This document shows, piece after piece, positions 16,205 to 24,619 of a stretch of DNA of 64,000 nt. Within the stretch, counting starts at the first letter, position 1; every line of letters begins with the position of its first letter. The position numbers and the translations under genes were made by a program. Source of the DNA: Flavihumibacter cheonanensis (lineage in GTDB: Bacteria; Bacteroidota; Bacteroidia; Chitinophagales; Chitinophagaceae); the NCBI RefSeq assembly GCF_022352215.1, contig NZ_JAKRWF010000004.1, positions 1 through 64,000 on the forward strand, read 5' to 3'. The notes below the pieces were generated by a model, which had not been told where the DNA came from, made no database searches, and saw nothing but the letters and a program-made list of their open reading frames with translations.

Positions 16205-18774
16205 AGTTGTATCTAACCATTCTGCTTCTTGCATATTCTTTTCTTTCCATTGCGCAAGAAAGGGATACTACAGTTCTTTCCGGTAAGGATAGCATTCGGG
16301 AATCGGTATTGGGTGAAGTGATTGTTACGGCTTCGCGCATTCCCGAAAAATTGTTGCTATCGCCGGTGACGGTGGAGAAAGTAAGCCGCTCTTTTTTCTT
16401 GACCAATTCATCCCCCTCTTTTTTTGATGCGCTGGACCAGGTGAAAGGCGTTCAGACCATTACGCCTAGCATGGGATTCAAAATCATCAACACACGTGGA
16501 TTTGCCAATACCACCAATGTGCGATTTGCTCAACTGGTAGATGGAATGGATATTCAATCACCGCATATTGGAAGTCCGATTGGAAATGTATTAGGTCCGG
16601 GTGACCTGGATATAGAACGTGTAGAAATCATACCCGGCGTTGCCTCCGCGATGTATGGCATGAACAGCATTAACGGTCTGGCTAATTTTTACAGTAGAGA
16701 TCCTTTTCTCTCAGAAGGACTCAGTATTCGCCAGCATACTGCCCTCACGCATTTGAACAATACATCCAGTGCGCCACGAATCTTTTCTGAAACCCAGCTT
16801 CGTTGGGTGAAAAAACTGAATGAACAATGGGCGGTGAAATTCAACCTGGGGTATATGCATGGCTATGATTGGGTGGCTGATAACTATAATGATTTAAGTC
16901 CGCAAGCCAATGCCAGTACCGGATTGACAGGTGACAACAACCCTGCACTCAACCCCGTGAACAGTTATGGCAATGAAGCAACGAACCGACGTACACTTAA
17001 CCTGGGCGGAAGAGCTTACCAGGTGGCGAGAACCGGTTATCGGGAAATTGATGTAACGGATTATACCCTGCAGAATATCAAAGGAGATGCGGGAATATTT
17101 TATAAAACCAAAAAAGGGCATCGGTTTTCTTATAATTTCCGATATGCCTTCCTGAACAATATTTACCAGCGTGCGAATCGCTTCCGCTTGGAGGATTATG
17201 CCTTATACCAGCATGGGATCAATTATCAATCGCCCTCCATACAGGCAAAGCTGTATTACAATGGAGAAAATACCGGTGATTCGTATAACCTTCGCTCGAT
17301 GGCAGAAAATATGGATCGGGCGGGACTAAGCGATAATGAATGGTTTGCACTCTATAACCAGGGTTATACAACTGCCTTGCAGAGTGGGCAGTCGGTTGAA
17401 GCGGCGCATCAACAAGCACGGCAGTTGGCAGACCGGGATCGGTTGCAACCAGGAACAGCAGGGTTTAATGAAACAATTTCACGCCTGCAACAAATCAACA
17501 ACTGGGATAGCGGTGCTGCATTAAAGGTGCGGGCAGGATTCATACATGGAGAAGTGCAGTTCAACCTGACTGAGCAATGGTTGAAAAAATGGAAAGAAAA
17601 AGCGGGACTGGAGTTGCTTGCTGGGTTGGATCATCGTACCTACCTGGTACAGCCGGATGGCAATTATTTTATCAATCCGGAAGCAGGCAAAGCAGGTCGC
17701 ACTATCCGCTATGGCAGAACCGGTGCCTTTGTATCTGTGTACAAACAATTGTTGCAGGATAAACTACGGTTAGGGGTAGCTGTGAGAGCCGACAAGAATG
17801 ATTATTTCAACGTGAAATGGAATCCCCGCGTAACGGCTGTATATAGTATCAACAGCAACCAGAGCCTGCGACTTTCTTTCACCAGCAGTTATCGCTTCCC
17901 CATTGTATTTGAAGCCTATTCCAATGTGAACAGTGGAGGCGTGAAAAGAGTGGGAGGGTTACCTGTGATGTCGAATGGGATCTTTGAGAATGCCTGGTTA
18001 CAGACCTCCATCGCCAGTTACCAGGCAGCTATACTGAGAGATGTAAACCAGGGCGGACTCAGCAGGCAGGATGCCATCGAAAAGAATAAAGGGTTGCTGC
18101 AGAAAAATCCCTATACCTATCTCGAGCCGGAGCAGGTAAGATCAGTAGAAATTGGTTACCGGGGCGTGTTTTTAAGTGGCAGGTTGTACGTGGATGGTGG
18201 TGCCTATTTCAATCGCTACAATTCTTTCATCGCACAGGCGAATATGAATATTCCAAGAACCAAGAATCCGGATTCCTTGGCCTTTTACCTGGCCGATAAC
18301 CGGTTGCAGGAGCAGTACCGGATGTGGACCAATTCCTCCACTACGATTGACAATATTGGCTTTCATGCAGGAGGCAGTTTTCGACTAGTAAAGGATTATG
18401 TGATTAATGCAAATACGAGCTTCCAGCAGTTGTTGAAAACCAGTAACGAGGATGGACTGGAAGATGGATTTAATACACCGGAGTGGATGGTGAATGCGGG
18501 AATCGCCAATAAGGATATTCATCAGGGAATAGGGGCGGGTATTAACCTGCGCTGGCAGAGCCGGTACTATTGGGAATCCTTCCTGGTGAATGGCGATGTT
18601 CCATCCATAACTACTTTGGACGCAAATATTAGTTATCAGTTTACAAAAATGCCACTTCAGCTTAAATTAGGAGGTAATAACCTGTTCAATCGATATTATT
18701 ATTCTATTCTTGGCGGTCCCTCTATTGGAGGTTATTATTACCTGACAGTGACCTGGGGGCTACCCAAAAAATAA
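16201..18774 (+). CDS. TonB-dependent outer-membrane receptor inside the cox/moco operon
   Basis: The start is the ATG that overlaps the moaA stop (ATGA). A signal peptide (MKLYLTILLLAYSFLSIAQ) precedes a plug domain (GEVIVTASRIPEKL, INTRGFANTTN, IERVEIIPGVASAMYG) and a long beta-barrel, 857 aa in total. There is no SusC-type carboxypeptidase-like extension and no SusD partner. The barrel contains long stretches typical of large extracellular loops. It lies between moaA and moeA, and no molybdate ABC transporter is encoded nearby. Uptake of molybdate, copper or a metallophore for CO dehydrogenase is a reasonable inference. The substrate cannot be read from the sequence. Confidence 0.85.
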   Translation: MKLYLTILLLAYSFLSIAQERDTTVLSGKDSIRESVLGEVIVTASRIPEKLLLSPVTVEKVSRSFFLTNSSPSFFDALDQVKGVQTITPSMGFKIINTRGFANTTNVRFAQLVDGMDIQSPHIGSPIGNVLGPGDLDIERVEIIPGVASAMYGMNSINGLANFYSRDPFLSEGLSIRQHTALTHLNNTSSAPRIFSETQLRWVKKLNEQWAVKFNLGYMHGYDWVADNYNDLSPQANASTGLTGDNNPALNPVNSYGNEATNRRTLNLGGRAYQVARTGYREIDVTDYTLQNIKGDAGIFYKTKKGHRFSYNFRYAFLNNIYQRANRFRLEDYALYQHGINYQSPSIQAKLYYNGENTGDSYNLRSMAENMDRAGLSDNEWFALYNQGYTTALQSGQSVEAAHQQARQLADRDRLQPGTAGFNETISRLQQINNWDSGAALKVRAGFIHGEVQFNLTEQWLKKWKEKAGLELLAGLDHRTYLVQPDGNYFINPEAGKAGRTIRYGRTGAFVSVYKQLLQDKLRLGVAVRADKNDYFNVKWNPRVTAVYSINSNQSLRLSFTSSYRFPIVFEAYSNVNSGGVKRVGGLPVMSNGIFENAWLQTSIASYQAAILRDVNQGGLSRQDAIEKNKGLLQKNPYTYLEPEQVRSVEIGYRGVFLSGRLYVDGGAYFNRYNSFIAQANMNIPRTKNPDSLAFYLADNRLQEQYRMWTNSSTTIDNIGFHAGGSFRLVKDYVINANTSFQQLLKTSNEDGLEDGFNTPEWMVNAGIANKDIHQGIGAGINLRWQSRYYWESFLVNGDVPSITTLDANISYQFTKMPLQLKLGGNNLFNRYYYSILGGPSIGGYYYLTVTWGLPKK

Positions 18775-18779
18775 AGACT

Positions 18780-19964
18780 ATGATCAGCGCTTCAGCAGCA
18801 AAAGCAATAATAAAAGAACAATGTGAAACATTGCCACCGGTGGTGGTTCCCATCAAGCAGGCAATGGGCACTGTGCTGGCGGAAGATATCTATGCTCCTG
18901 TGGATATTCCCTGTTATCCCCAATCGAGCATGGATGGTTATGCATTTTCCTATGCAGGATGGAAGCCCGGAGAACCCCTGGATTTGTATGGCGAGATGGC
19001 TGCGGGTAGTAATCAAACGATTGAACTAATCCCCGGCAAGGCTGTCCGCATTTTTACAGGAGCAGCCGTACCACCGGGAGCAGATACGGTGGTGATACAG
19101 GAGAAGATCCGCCTCGAAGGAGATGAATTGCATATTGAAGATCCTGAACTGAAAGCAGGCGATAATGTACGTCCTATAGGATCTGAGATCAGCAAGAATG
19201 CGTTGGCATTGGAAAAAGGCACCCTGCTAACAGCACCGGGCATTGGATTCCTGGCAGGGATTGGCCTGGCGGAAGTGAAAGTATATCCGAAACCTCGGGT
19301 AGCCATCATCGTTACCGGCAACGAATTGCAGGAACCGGGAAAGCCTTTGGAATACGGGCAGGTGTATGAATCGAATTCAGCTTCTCTGACAGCCGCGCTG
19401 GAAGCACTGTTGATCAGGGATATTCAACTCTATCGGGTGGCGGACAATTTGAACTCATTAAGTGCTACCCTGGCAACTGCGCTGGAGAATGCCGACCTGG
19501 TATTGCTGACAGGAGGAATCAGTGTAGGGGATTATGATTTCACGCTGAAAGCAACACTGGAATGTGGCATCGAGACCATCTTTCATAAGATCAAACAGAA
19601 ACCGGGCAAGCCCATCCTGTTTGGCAAGCAGGGACAAAAACCTGTTTTTGGATTACCGGGCAATCCGGCTTCGGTGATGACCTGCTTTTATGAATATGTC
19701 TTGGTTGCGATTGGCGAAATGCAACATCGTAACCTGGCCCTGCGCAAGCGCAATGCCATCCTGGCCAATACAGTGAAAAAGCCTGCCGGTCCCACGCATT
19801 ACCTCAAAGGGTATGCAGATGGCGAAAAAGTAATGTCATTGGAAGGACAGGAATCCTATAAACTGAATTCCTTTGCGCGGGCCAATTGCCTAATTATGTT
19901 ACCGGAAGAATGCACGCAGGCGGGTCCGGGTGATGAAGTAGAAATCCATATCTTACCCTTTTAA
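18780..19964 (+). CDS. moeA: Molybdopterin molybdenumtransferase
   Basis: MoeA inserts molybdate into adenylated molybdopterin. The 394-aa protein has the expected order of motifs: SMDGYAF early (residues ~44-50), IFTGAAVPPGADTVV, the MogA-like domain with VTGNEL and LTGGISVGDYDF, GKPILFG, and GLPGNPASVM. The gene starts 5 nt after the TonB-receptor stop. Together with the MogA/MoaB half of the moaCB product it completes metal insertion before MocA adds CMP. Confidence 0.95.
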   Translation: MISASAAKAIIKEQCETLPPVVVPIKQAMGTVLAEDIYAPVDIPCYPQSSMDGYAFSYAGWKPGEPLDLYGEMAAGSNQTIELIPGKAVRIFTGAAVPPGADTVVIQEKIRLEGDELHIEDPELKAGDNVRPIGSEISKNALALEKGTLLTAPGIGFLAGIGLAEVKVYPKPRVAIIVTGNELQEPGKPLEYGQVYESNSASLTAALEALLIRDIQLYRVADNLNSLSATLATALENADLVLLTGGISVGDYDFTLKATLECGIETIFHKIKQKPGKPILFGKQGQKPVFGLPGNPASVMTCFYEYVLVAIGEMQHRNLALRKRNAILANTVKKPAGPTHYLKGYADGEKVMSLEGQESYKLNSFARANCLIMLPEECTQAGPGDEVEIHILPF

Positions 19965-19972
19965 TCGCGCGC

Positions 19973-20710
19973 ATGGATGCTACGCTGATCTTTTATATCA
20001 TCTTGTTTGTCGTTGCCTTTTTGTATGCATCGGTAGGGCATGGTGGTGCCAGTGGGTACCTGGCCCTGATGGCTCTGTATGGATTTGCACCCGAAGTGAT
20101 GAAGCCCACGGCGCTGCTGTTAAACCTCTTTGTATCCCTGACTTCCTATATCCAGTTTTATCGCGGCGGACATTTCAAATGGAAGATCTTTTTACCATTG
20201 GCACTGGTCTCCATACCCATGGCATTTATAGGCGGACTGCTAACTATCGATGCAACGATTTACAAGAAGATATTAGGGGCGCTGTTATTGTTGCCGATCC
20301 TGCGCTTCTTTTTATTAAAAGACAACAAACAGGCGGGGACTGTTGAGTCGCAGGTTTGGGTCTCGGTTTTCATTGGTGCCGGCATAGGATTTTTATCCGG
20401 ACTCATAGGAATTGGAGGAGGCATCATCCTTTCGCCGATTTTGTTGTTATTAAACTGGACGAATCAAAAGCAAACGGCGGCCATCAGTGCCTTGTTTATA
20501 TTCGTGAATTCCTTAAGTGGCTTATTCGGGCAATTGACCAAGGGCATACATTTCAGTACAGACATGTTGTGGATGGTGGTAATCGCTTTTGGTGGAGGAT
20601 TGTTGGGGGCCTGGTTCGGGTCCTTGAAATTCAGGCAGGAAGTGCTGAAATTTACACTGGCAACTGTGCTCACCCTGGCGGCTTTTAAATTATTGTTTAC
20701 CTCAGCGTAA
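19973..20710 (+). CDS. TSUP (TauE/SafE) family membrane permease
   Basis: This 245-aa integral membrane protein has about seven to eight hydrophobic segments and the two TSUP half-repeats. The first begins ASVGHGGASGYLALM; the second is FLSGLIGIGGGIILSP. Known members move sulfite, sulfoacetate or other sulfur-containing anions. It sits 8 nt after moeA and 4 nt before moaD. Within this operon it could supply or export sulfur species tied to Mo-S-Cu assembly, or carry an oxyanion related to molybdate. Both are inference. Confidence 0.85.
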   Translation: MDATLIFYIILFVVAFLYASVGHGGASGYLALMALYGFAPEVMKPTALLLNLFVSLTSYIQFYRGGHFKWKIFLPLALVSIPMAFIGGLLTIDATIYKKILGALLLLPILRFFLLKDNKQAGTVESQVWVSVFIGAGIGFLSGLIGIGGGIILSPILLLLNWTNQKQTAAISALFIFVNSLSGLFGQLTKGIHFSTDMLWMVVIAFGGGLLGAWFGSLKFRQEVLKFTLATVLTLAAFKLLFTSA

Positions 20711-20714
20711 GAAA

Positions 20715-20948
20715 ATGGAACTACAGATCACGATATTCGGGCAACTGACAGATATAACAGGAACTAATCTCATTCGGGTACCTGCTGTGAGCACCACCGA
20801 TGAATTATTGGCAGCCCTGAAACAACAGTATCCGGCATTGGGAACCGCCAAATTTGTGGTGGCGGTGGATAAAAAAATCATCCAGGGGAATACAGAATTA
20901 GCAGCAAACAGCAGCATTGCTTTATTACCACCCTTTTCCGGAGGATAA
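20715..20948 (+). CDS. moaD: Molybdopterin synthase sulfur-carrier subunit
   Basis: This 77-aa ubiquitin-fold protein ends in Gly-Gly (PPFSGG), the terminus that MoeB adenylates and that then carries the thiocarboxylate used to build the dithiolene of molybdopterin. VAVDKKIIQGN and the IALLPPFSGG ending fit MoaD rather than ThiS. It is followed at once by its activating enzyme (moeB, 2 nt gap), and moaE lies further on. Confidence 0.92.
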   Translation: MELQITIFGQLTDITGTNLIRVPAVSTTDELLAALKQQYPALGTAKFVVAVDKKIIQGNTELAANSSIALLPPFSGG

Positions 20949-20950
20949 TC

Positions 20951-22057
20951 ATGCAGCAAAGGGGAACCATACAGGAACGTTATCACCGGCAAGTACTCTT
21001 GAAAGAGTTCGGTGAGCAGGGGCAGCAACGATTGGCCGAAGCAAAGGTATTGGTGCTGGGTGCAGGAGGACTGGGTTGTCCGGCTTTGTTGTACCTGGCG
21101 GCAGCGGGAGTTGGCACCCTTGGTATTGTAGATTTCGATACCGTATCAATGAGCAACCTTCACCGGCAGGTATTGTTTGGAACAGAAGATATCGGTCAGT
21201 TAAAAGTGCTGGTGGCAGAGCAAAAATTGAAAGCCATCAATGCGGATATCAACATACTAACCTATCCGGCTAAATTAGATACTGCACTTTGTCTCGAATT
21301 GTTTGATTCCTATGATATCATCCTTGATGGCACAGATAACTTCGCGACGCGCTATATGGTGAACGATGCCTGTGTATTGTTACAGAAGCCGTTGGTCTAT
21401 GGGGCGGTATCCCGATTCGAGGGACAGGTAGCCGTGTTTGCAGCAGATAGAAATGCTGTTAACTATCGGGATCTCTTTCCGCAACCGCCTGTGGAAGGCG
21501 AAGTGTTGAATTGTGCGGAAGCGGGTGTATTGGGTGTGTTGCCTGGCATTATTGGCAGCATGCAGGCGAATGAAGTCATCAAGTGGATCACGGGAATGGG
21601 AGAGTTGTTGAAGAATCAGTTGTATACCTACCATGCCTTGTATAACCAACATATGACGGTGGAGTTATCAGTGGTGGAGGAAAACAGGAAATGGATGCCG
21701 AAGAATGAGCAGGAATTTCTTAGTACGAATTATGAGTGGTTATGTGGTATCGGGGTGGATGCAAAGGAGATTGACAGCAAACAATTGGAAGCGCTCATAG
21801 CGCAGGAAAAACTCCTGGTGATTGATGTAAGAGAGGAAGGACAGCTACCTGAGATTAGTTTCGTGGAGCATGTAAAAATGCCTTTATCCGGATTAAAAGA
21901 ACAATTACATACAATAGATGCAGACACCGTGGTATTCATTTGTCAGTCGGGCAAGAGAAGCCTGCAAGCAGCGAACTGGCTGGCGGAAATCAATACACGG
22001 ATCAACATATACAGTTTAAAAGGGGGAGTCCTTAATTGGAAAACCTACAAGCAGTAG
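20951..22057 (+). CDS. moeB: MoaD-adenylating enzyme with C-terminal rhodanese domain
   Basis: Residues 1 to about 240 are a ThiF/MoeB E1 domain with the nucleotide-binding loop GAGGLGCPALLYL, NLHRQVLF and DGTDNFATRY. LNCAEAGVLGVLPG follows. Residues ~275-366 are a rhodanese domain (LVIDVREE, active-site cysteine in FICQSGKRS) that can deliver sulfane sulfur to MoaD. The two Cys-X-X-C zinc pairs usual in MoeB are absent: the first position reads YRDLFP instead of a CxxC. The domain fusion resembles eukaryotic MOCS3. The length of 368 aa suits it. Confidence 0.9.
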   Translation: MQQRGTIQERYHRQVLLKEFGEQGQQRLAEAKVLVLGAGGLGCPALLYLAAAGVGTLGIVDFDTVSMSNLHRQVLFGTEDIGQLKVLVAEQKLKAINADINILTYPAKLDTALCLELFDSYDIILDGTDNFATRYMVNDACVLLQKPLVYGAVSRFEGQVAVFAADRNAVNYRDLFPQPPVEGEVLNCAEAGVLGVLPGIIGSMQANEVIKWITGMGELLKNQLYTYHALYNQHMTVELSVVEENRKWMPKNEQEFLSTNYEWLCGIGVDAKEIDSKQLEALIAQEKLLVIDVREEGQLPEISFVEHVKMPLSGLKEQLHTIDADTVVFICQSGKRSLQAANWLAEINTRINIYSLKGGVLNWKTYKQ

Positions 22058-22059
22058 AT

Positions 22060-22503
22060 ATGAAAGAACGTAAACCCAAACAGATCTTTGTACAGGGCGC
22101 GATTTCGCCGGCCTTTATAGCTGACAGCATACAAAAGCATAGTACGCGTCACGATATTGGAGGACACAGTATATTCCTTGGACAGGTGCGGGCCGATACC
22201 ATAGAGGAGAAGCCCGTAGCAGCCATTGAGTATACTACTTATGAGGAGATGGCCCTGGAGAAAATGCTGGAGATCCGGGAAGCAATCTTTAGTAAGTACG
22301 ATCTGACCTGTATGCATGTGTATCACAGTCTGGGTAAGGTAGCGGCAGGCGAGATCTGTCTCTTTGTATTCACTTCTTCCAAACATCGCAGAATGGCAAT
22401 CGACGCCTGTACGGAATTGGTAGAAAAGATCAAGTTTGAGTTACCGGTATGGGGCAAGGAACTATTTGAAGATGAATCTTATCAATGGAAGGAAAATAAA
22501 TAA
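22060..22503 (+). CDS. moaE: Molybdopterin synthase catalytic subunit
   Basis: The start is the ATG at 22060, just after the moeB stop; an upstream in-frame ATG lies inside moeB. The 147-aa product has the MoaE core: SIFLGQVRAD, EYTTYEEMALEKM, VYHSLGKVAAGEICLFVFTSS and ELPVWGKELF with the active-site lysine. It combines with MoaD to convert cyclic pyranopterin monophosphate into molybdopterin. Its place directly before moaCB completes the pathway in this operon. Confidence 0.93.
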   Translation: MKERKPKQIFVQGAISPAFIADSIQKHSTRHDIGGHSIFLGQVRADTIEEKPVAAIEYTTYEEMALEKMLEIREAIFSKYDLTCMHVYHSLGKVAAGEICLFVFTSSKHRRMAIDACTELVEKIKFELPVWGKELFEDESYQWKENK

Positions 22504-22512
22504 AGTGGAAGC

Positions 22513-23424
22513 ATGGTTAACATAACGCATAAATCAAGTTCACTGCGCCAGGCAATTGCTACGGCGATTTTGAGGGTATCGGGTCAGGCTACCATTGATG
22601 CCATCTTGCAGAAGAAAGTGCCCAAGGGTGATGTATTTGAGTTCTCGCGGGCTGCTGGCTTGCTGGCCATCAAAAAAACCAGTGATGTGATCCCTGATTG
22701 TCATCCATTGCCCATTGAATATGCGGCTATCACACATCGGATAGAAGGATTGGATATTATAATTTCAGTGGAGGCGAGGACGATTTACAAAACCGGTGTG
22801 GAAGTGGAAGCCATGCATGGGGCGTCGGTGGTGGCGTTGACTATGTACGATATGCTGAAGCCAATTGACAAATCCATTGAAATAAGCACCATCAAACTGG
22901 AAGAGAAAAAAGGCGGCAAGACAGATTTCCGGTATGAGATGCCGGATACGGTGAAGACTGCCATCGTAACCTGTTCCGATGGTGTGGCAAGTGGTACATA
23001 TCCCGACAGGACAGGAGATCTGATTGAAACTAAGTTATCACACTACAATATTCAGGGCGTCTTACGGGCAGCTATATACGATGATCTGGATTCCATCCAG
23101 GCCAAGGTGAAAGAACTGAAGGATGCGGGTGTACGCCTGGCCATCTTCACAGGAGGAACAGGTTTATCCCCCCGCGATGTTACTCCGGATGCCATTGCTC
23201 CCCTGCTGGACCGCGAGATCCCGGGCATTATGGAAGCAGCCCGGAATTATGGGCAGCAGCGCATGCCTTATGCCATGCTTTCCAGGGGAGTGGCAGGCTT
23301 TATCGGGGATATGCTGGTGCTCACCTTCCCCGGCTCACCCAGAGGTAGTGAAGAGAGTATAGATGCCTTGTTTCCGGCTATTCTGCATGTGTTTAAGGTA
23401 ACGGAAGGGGTGCGGCATTCGTGA
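22513..23424 (+). CDS. moaCB: Bifunctional MoaC-MoaB fusion
   Basis: Residues 1 to about 140 are MoaC, cyclic pyranopterin monophosphate synthase, with DCHPLPIEYA and GVEVEAMHGASVVALTMYDM. Residues about 150-303 are MoaB/MogA, which adenylates molybdopterin, with VTCSDGVASGTYPDRTGD, FTGGTGLSPRDVTPDAI and LTFPGSPRGSEESI. Such fusions occur in Bacteroidota. With this gene the operon encodes every step from GTP to molybdopterin cytosine dinucleotide. It is the last gene of the block, and no clear terminator follows before the operator of the next gene pair. Confidence 0.93.
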   Translation: MVNITHKSSSLRQAIATAILRVSGQATIDAILQKKVPKGDVFEFSRAAGLLAIKKTSDVIPDCHPLPIEYAAITHRIEGLDIIISVEARTIYKTGVEVEAMHGASVVALTMYDMLKPIDKSIEISTIKLEEKKGGKTDFRYEMPDTVKTAIVTCSDGVASGTYPDRTGDLIETKLSHYNIQGVLRAAIYDDLDSIQAKVKELKDAGVRLAIFTGGTGLSPRDVTPDAIAPLLDREIPGIMEAARNYGQQRMPYAMLSRGVAGFIGDMLVLTFPGSPRGSEESIDALFPAILHVFKVTEGVRHS

Positions 23425-23452
23425 GGGGGTGAATTAGCGTAATTTCAATCTG

Positions 23453-23536
23453 GTAAAGTTAAAACTTGACAAAAAGTTGGTAAAAGTAAATATAAAGCTT
23501 TACTTTTAGGTTAAATTAGTCAAGTTATTACTTTAC
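23453..23536. promoter_or_regulatory. Nested inverted repeats and promoter of the mobile mystery A/B pair
   Basis: An outer repeat pairs GTAAAGTTAAAACTTGAC (23453-23470) with GTCAAGTTATTACTTTAC (23519-23536), 16 of 18 positions. Inside it TAAAAGTAAA (23481-23490) and TTTACTTTTA (23499-23508) are perfect complements. A TTG at 23477 and TACTTTTA at 23501-23508, 21 nt apart, fit the Bacteroidota promoter pattern, so the inner arm overlaps the -7 box. The start codon follows at 23540. This fits autoregulation by the Xre-type protein. Confidence 0.65.
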
Positions 23537-23539
23537 AAT

Positions 23540-23998
23540 ATGAGTAAGTTATCTCTTCAATTGCAACACTTAAATAGCAAAATGCAGTCCTTTGCTTTTT
23601 TAAAACAGGTTGCTATTCCGCAGTATGGTTGGGTAAAAGCAATTCGAACTTCTTTGGGCATGTCCATGCAGCAATTAGGTAACAAATTGGGCATTTCCAA
23701 ACAGGGTGTATTAGATATTGAAAGGAGGGAAAAAGATGGATCCATAACAATTAAATCCCTCAAGGAAGTGGCAAGAGCAATGGATATGCAATTGGTGTAT
23801 GGATTTATCCCAAATGATGGTTCATTGGATTCCTTAATTGAGAAACGTGCGATTGAACTGGCAACCAAAATTGTAATGCGCACCGCAACTACAATGGAGT
23901 TGGAGGATCAGGCTAATTCAAAGGAAAGAATTGAAAAGGCCATTCAGGAGCGTGCCAATGAGATTAAGAAAGAAATACCTAAAATTTTATGGGATTAG
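23540..23998 (+). CDS. Mobile mystery protein A, Xre-type DNA-binding protein
   Basis: This 152-aa protein has a central helix-turn-helix of the Xre/Cro type (residues ~34-80: IRTSLGMSMQQLGNKLGISK, then QGVLDIERRE). It ends in a charged helical tail. The arrangement with a downstream Fic protein matches the described mobile mystery protein A/B pairs found patchily across bacteria and on mobile DNA. It probably represses its own promoter by binding the nested palindrome just upstream and may neutralise protein B. Its last 10 nt overlap the start of the partner gene. Confidence 0.87.
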   Translation: MSKLSLQLQHLNSKMQSFAFLKQVAIPQYGWVKAIRTSLGMSMQQLGNKLGISKQGVLDIERREKDGSITIKSLKEVARAMDMQLVYGFIPNDGSLDSLIEKRAIELATKIVMRTATTMELEDQANSKERIEKAIQERANEIKKEIPKILWD

Positions 23999-24585
23999 CT
24001 TTTGATAGTACGGATGGGCAAACTCCATTAGATGAAGAGGAAAGTGAGGGGTTGTTAATTCCTACTATTAGCACACGGGGAGAACTGGATGAGTTTGAAC
24101 AACAGAATATTGAACGGGCATTGCAATGGACACTCGGAAGATATTTTAAACCAGCGACTGTTTTCACAGAACATTTTATCAGGATGATCCATGAGCGCAT
24201 GTTTGGTGATGTATGGTCCTGGGCTGGAGATTTTAGAAAATCAAACCGGAACATTGGTGTGGACAAATGGCAAATTCCTACTGCGTTAAAATCACTATTG
24301 GACGATGCATTATATTGGCATGAAAATAATATTTATAATCCTGATGAAATTGCAATTCGGTTCAAGCATCGGATTGTAAGTATTCATTGTTTCCCGAATG
24401 GAAATGGAAGGCATAGTCGATTAATGGCTGATATAATTGTTGCTAATATCTATAAACAACCTGTATTTACCTGGGGATCAAATAATTTCTCTGGTAAAAA
24501 AGATGCGAGGACTGTATATCTGAAATCTCTTAAAGAGGCTGATAGAGGTGCATATGAATCGTTACTTGGTTTTGCGCGATCCTGA
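23989..24585 (+). CDS. Mobile mystery protein B, Fic-domain protein
   Basis: This 198-aa protein has a Fic motif HCFPNGNGRH beginning at H133, close to the HPFxxGNGR consensus of enzymes that transfer AMP or similar groups to proteins. The N-terminus contains TPLDEEESEGLLIPTI, typical of mobile mystery protein B, and MIHERMFGDVWSWAGDFR follows. Overlap with protein A by 10 nt points to coupled expression, as in toxin-antitoxin pairs. Whether it acts as a toxin, and on which target, is unknown. The proline of the consensus is replaced by cysteine. Confidence 0.87.
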   Translation: MGLAFDSTDGQTPLDEEESEGLLIPTISTRGELDEFEQQNIERALQWTLGRYFKPATVFTEHFIRMIHERMFGDVWSWAGDFRKSNRNIGVDKWQIPTALKSLLDDALYWHENNIYNPDEIAIRFKHRIVSIHCFPNGNGRHSRLMADIIVANIYKQPVFTWGSNNFSGKKDARTVYLKSLKEADRGAYESLLGFARS

Positions 24586-24619
24586 ATTATCTGCGTACTA
24601 TCTTTAAAAAAAATAAGTA

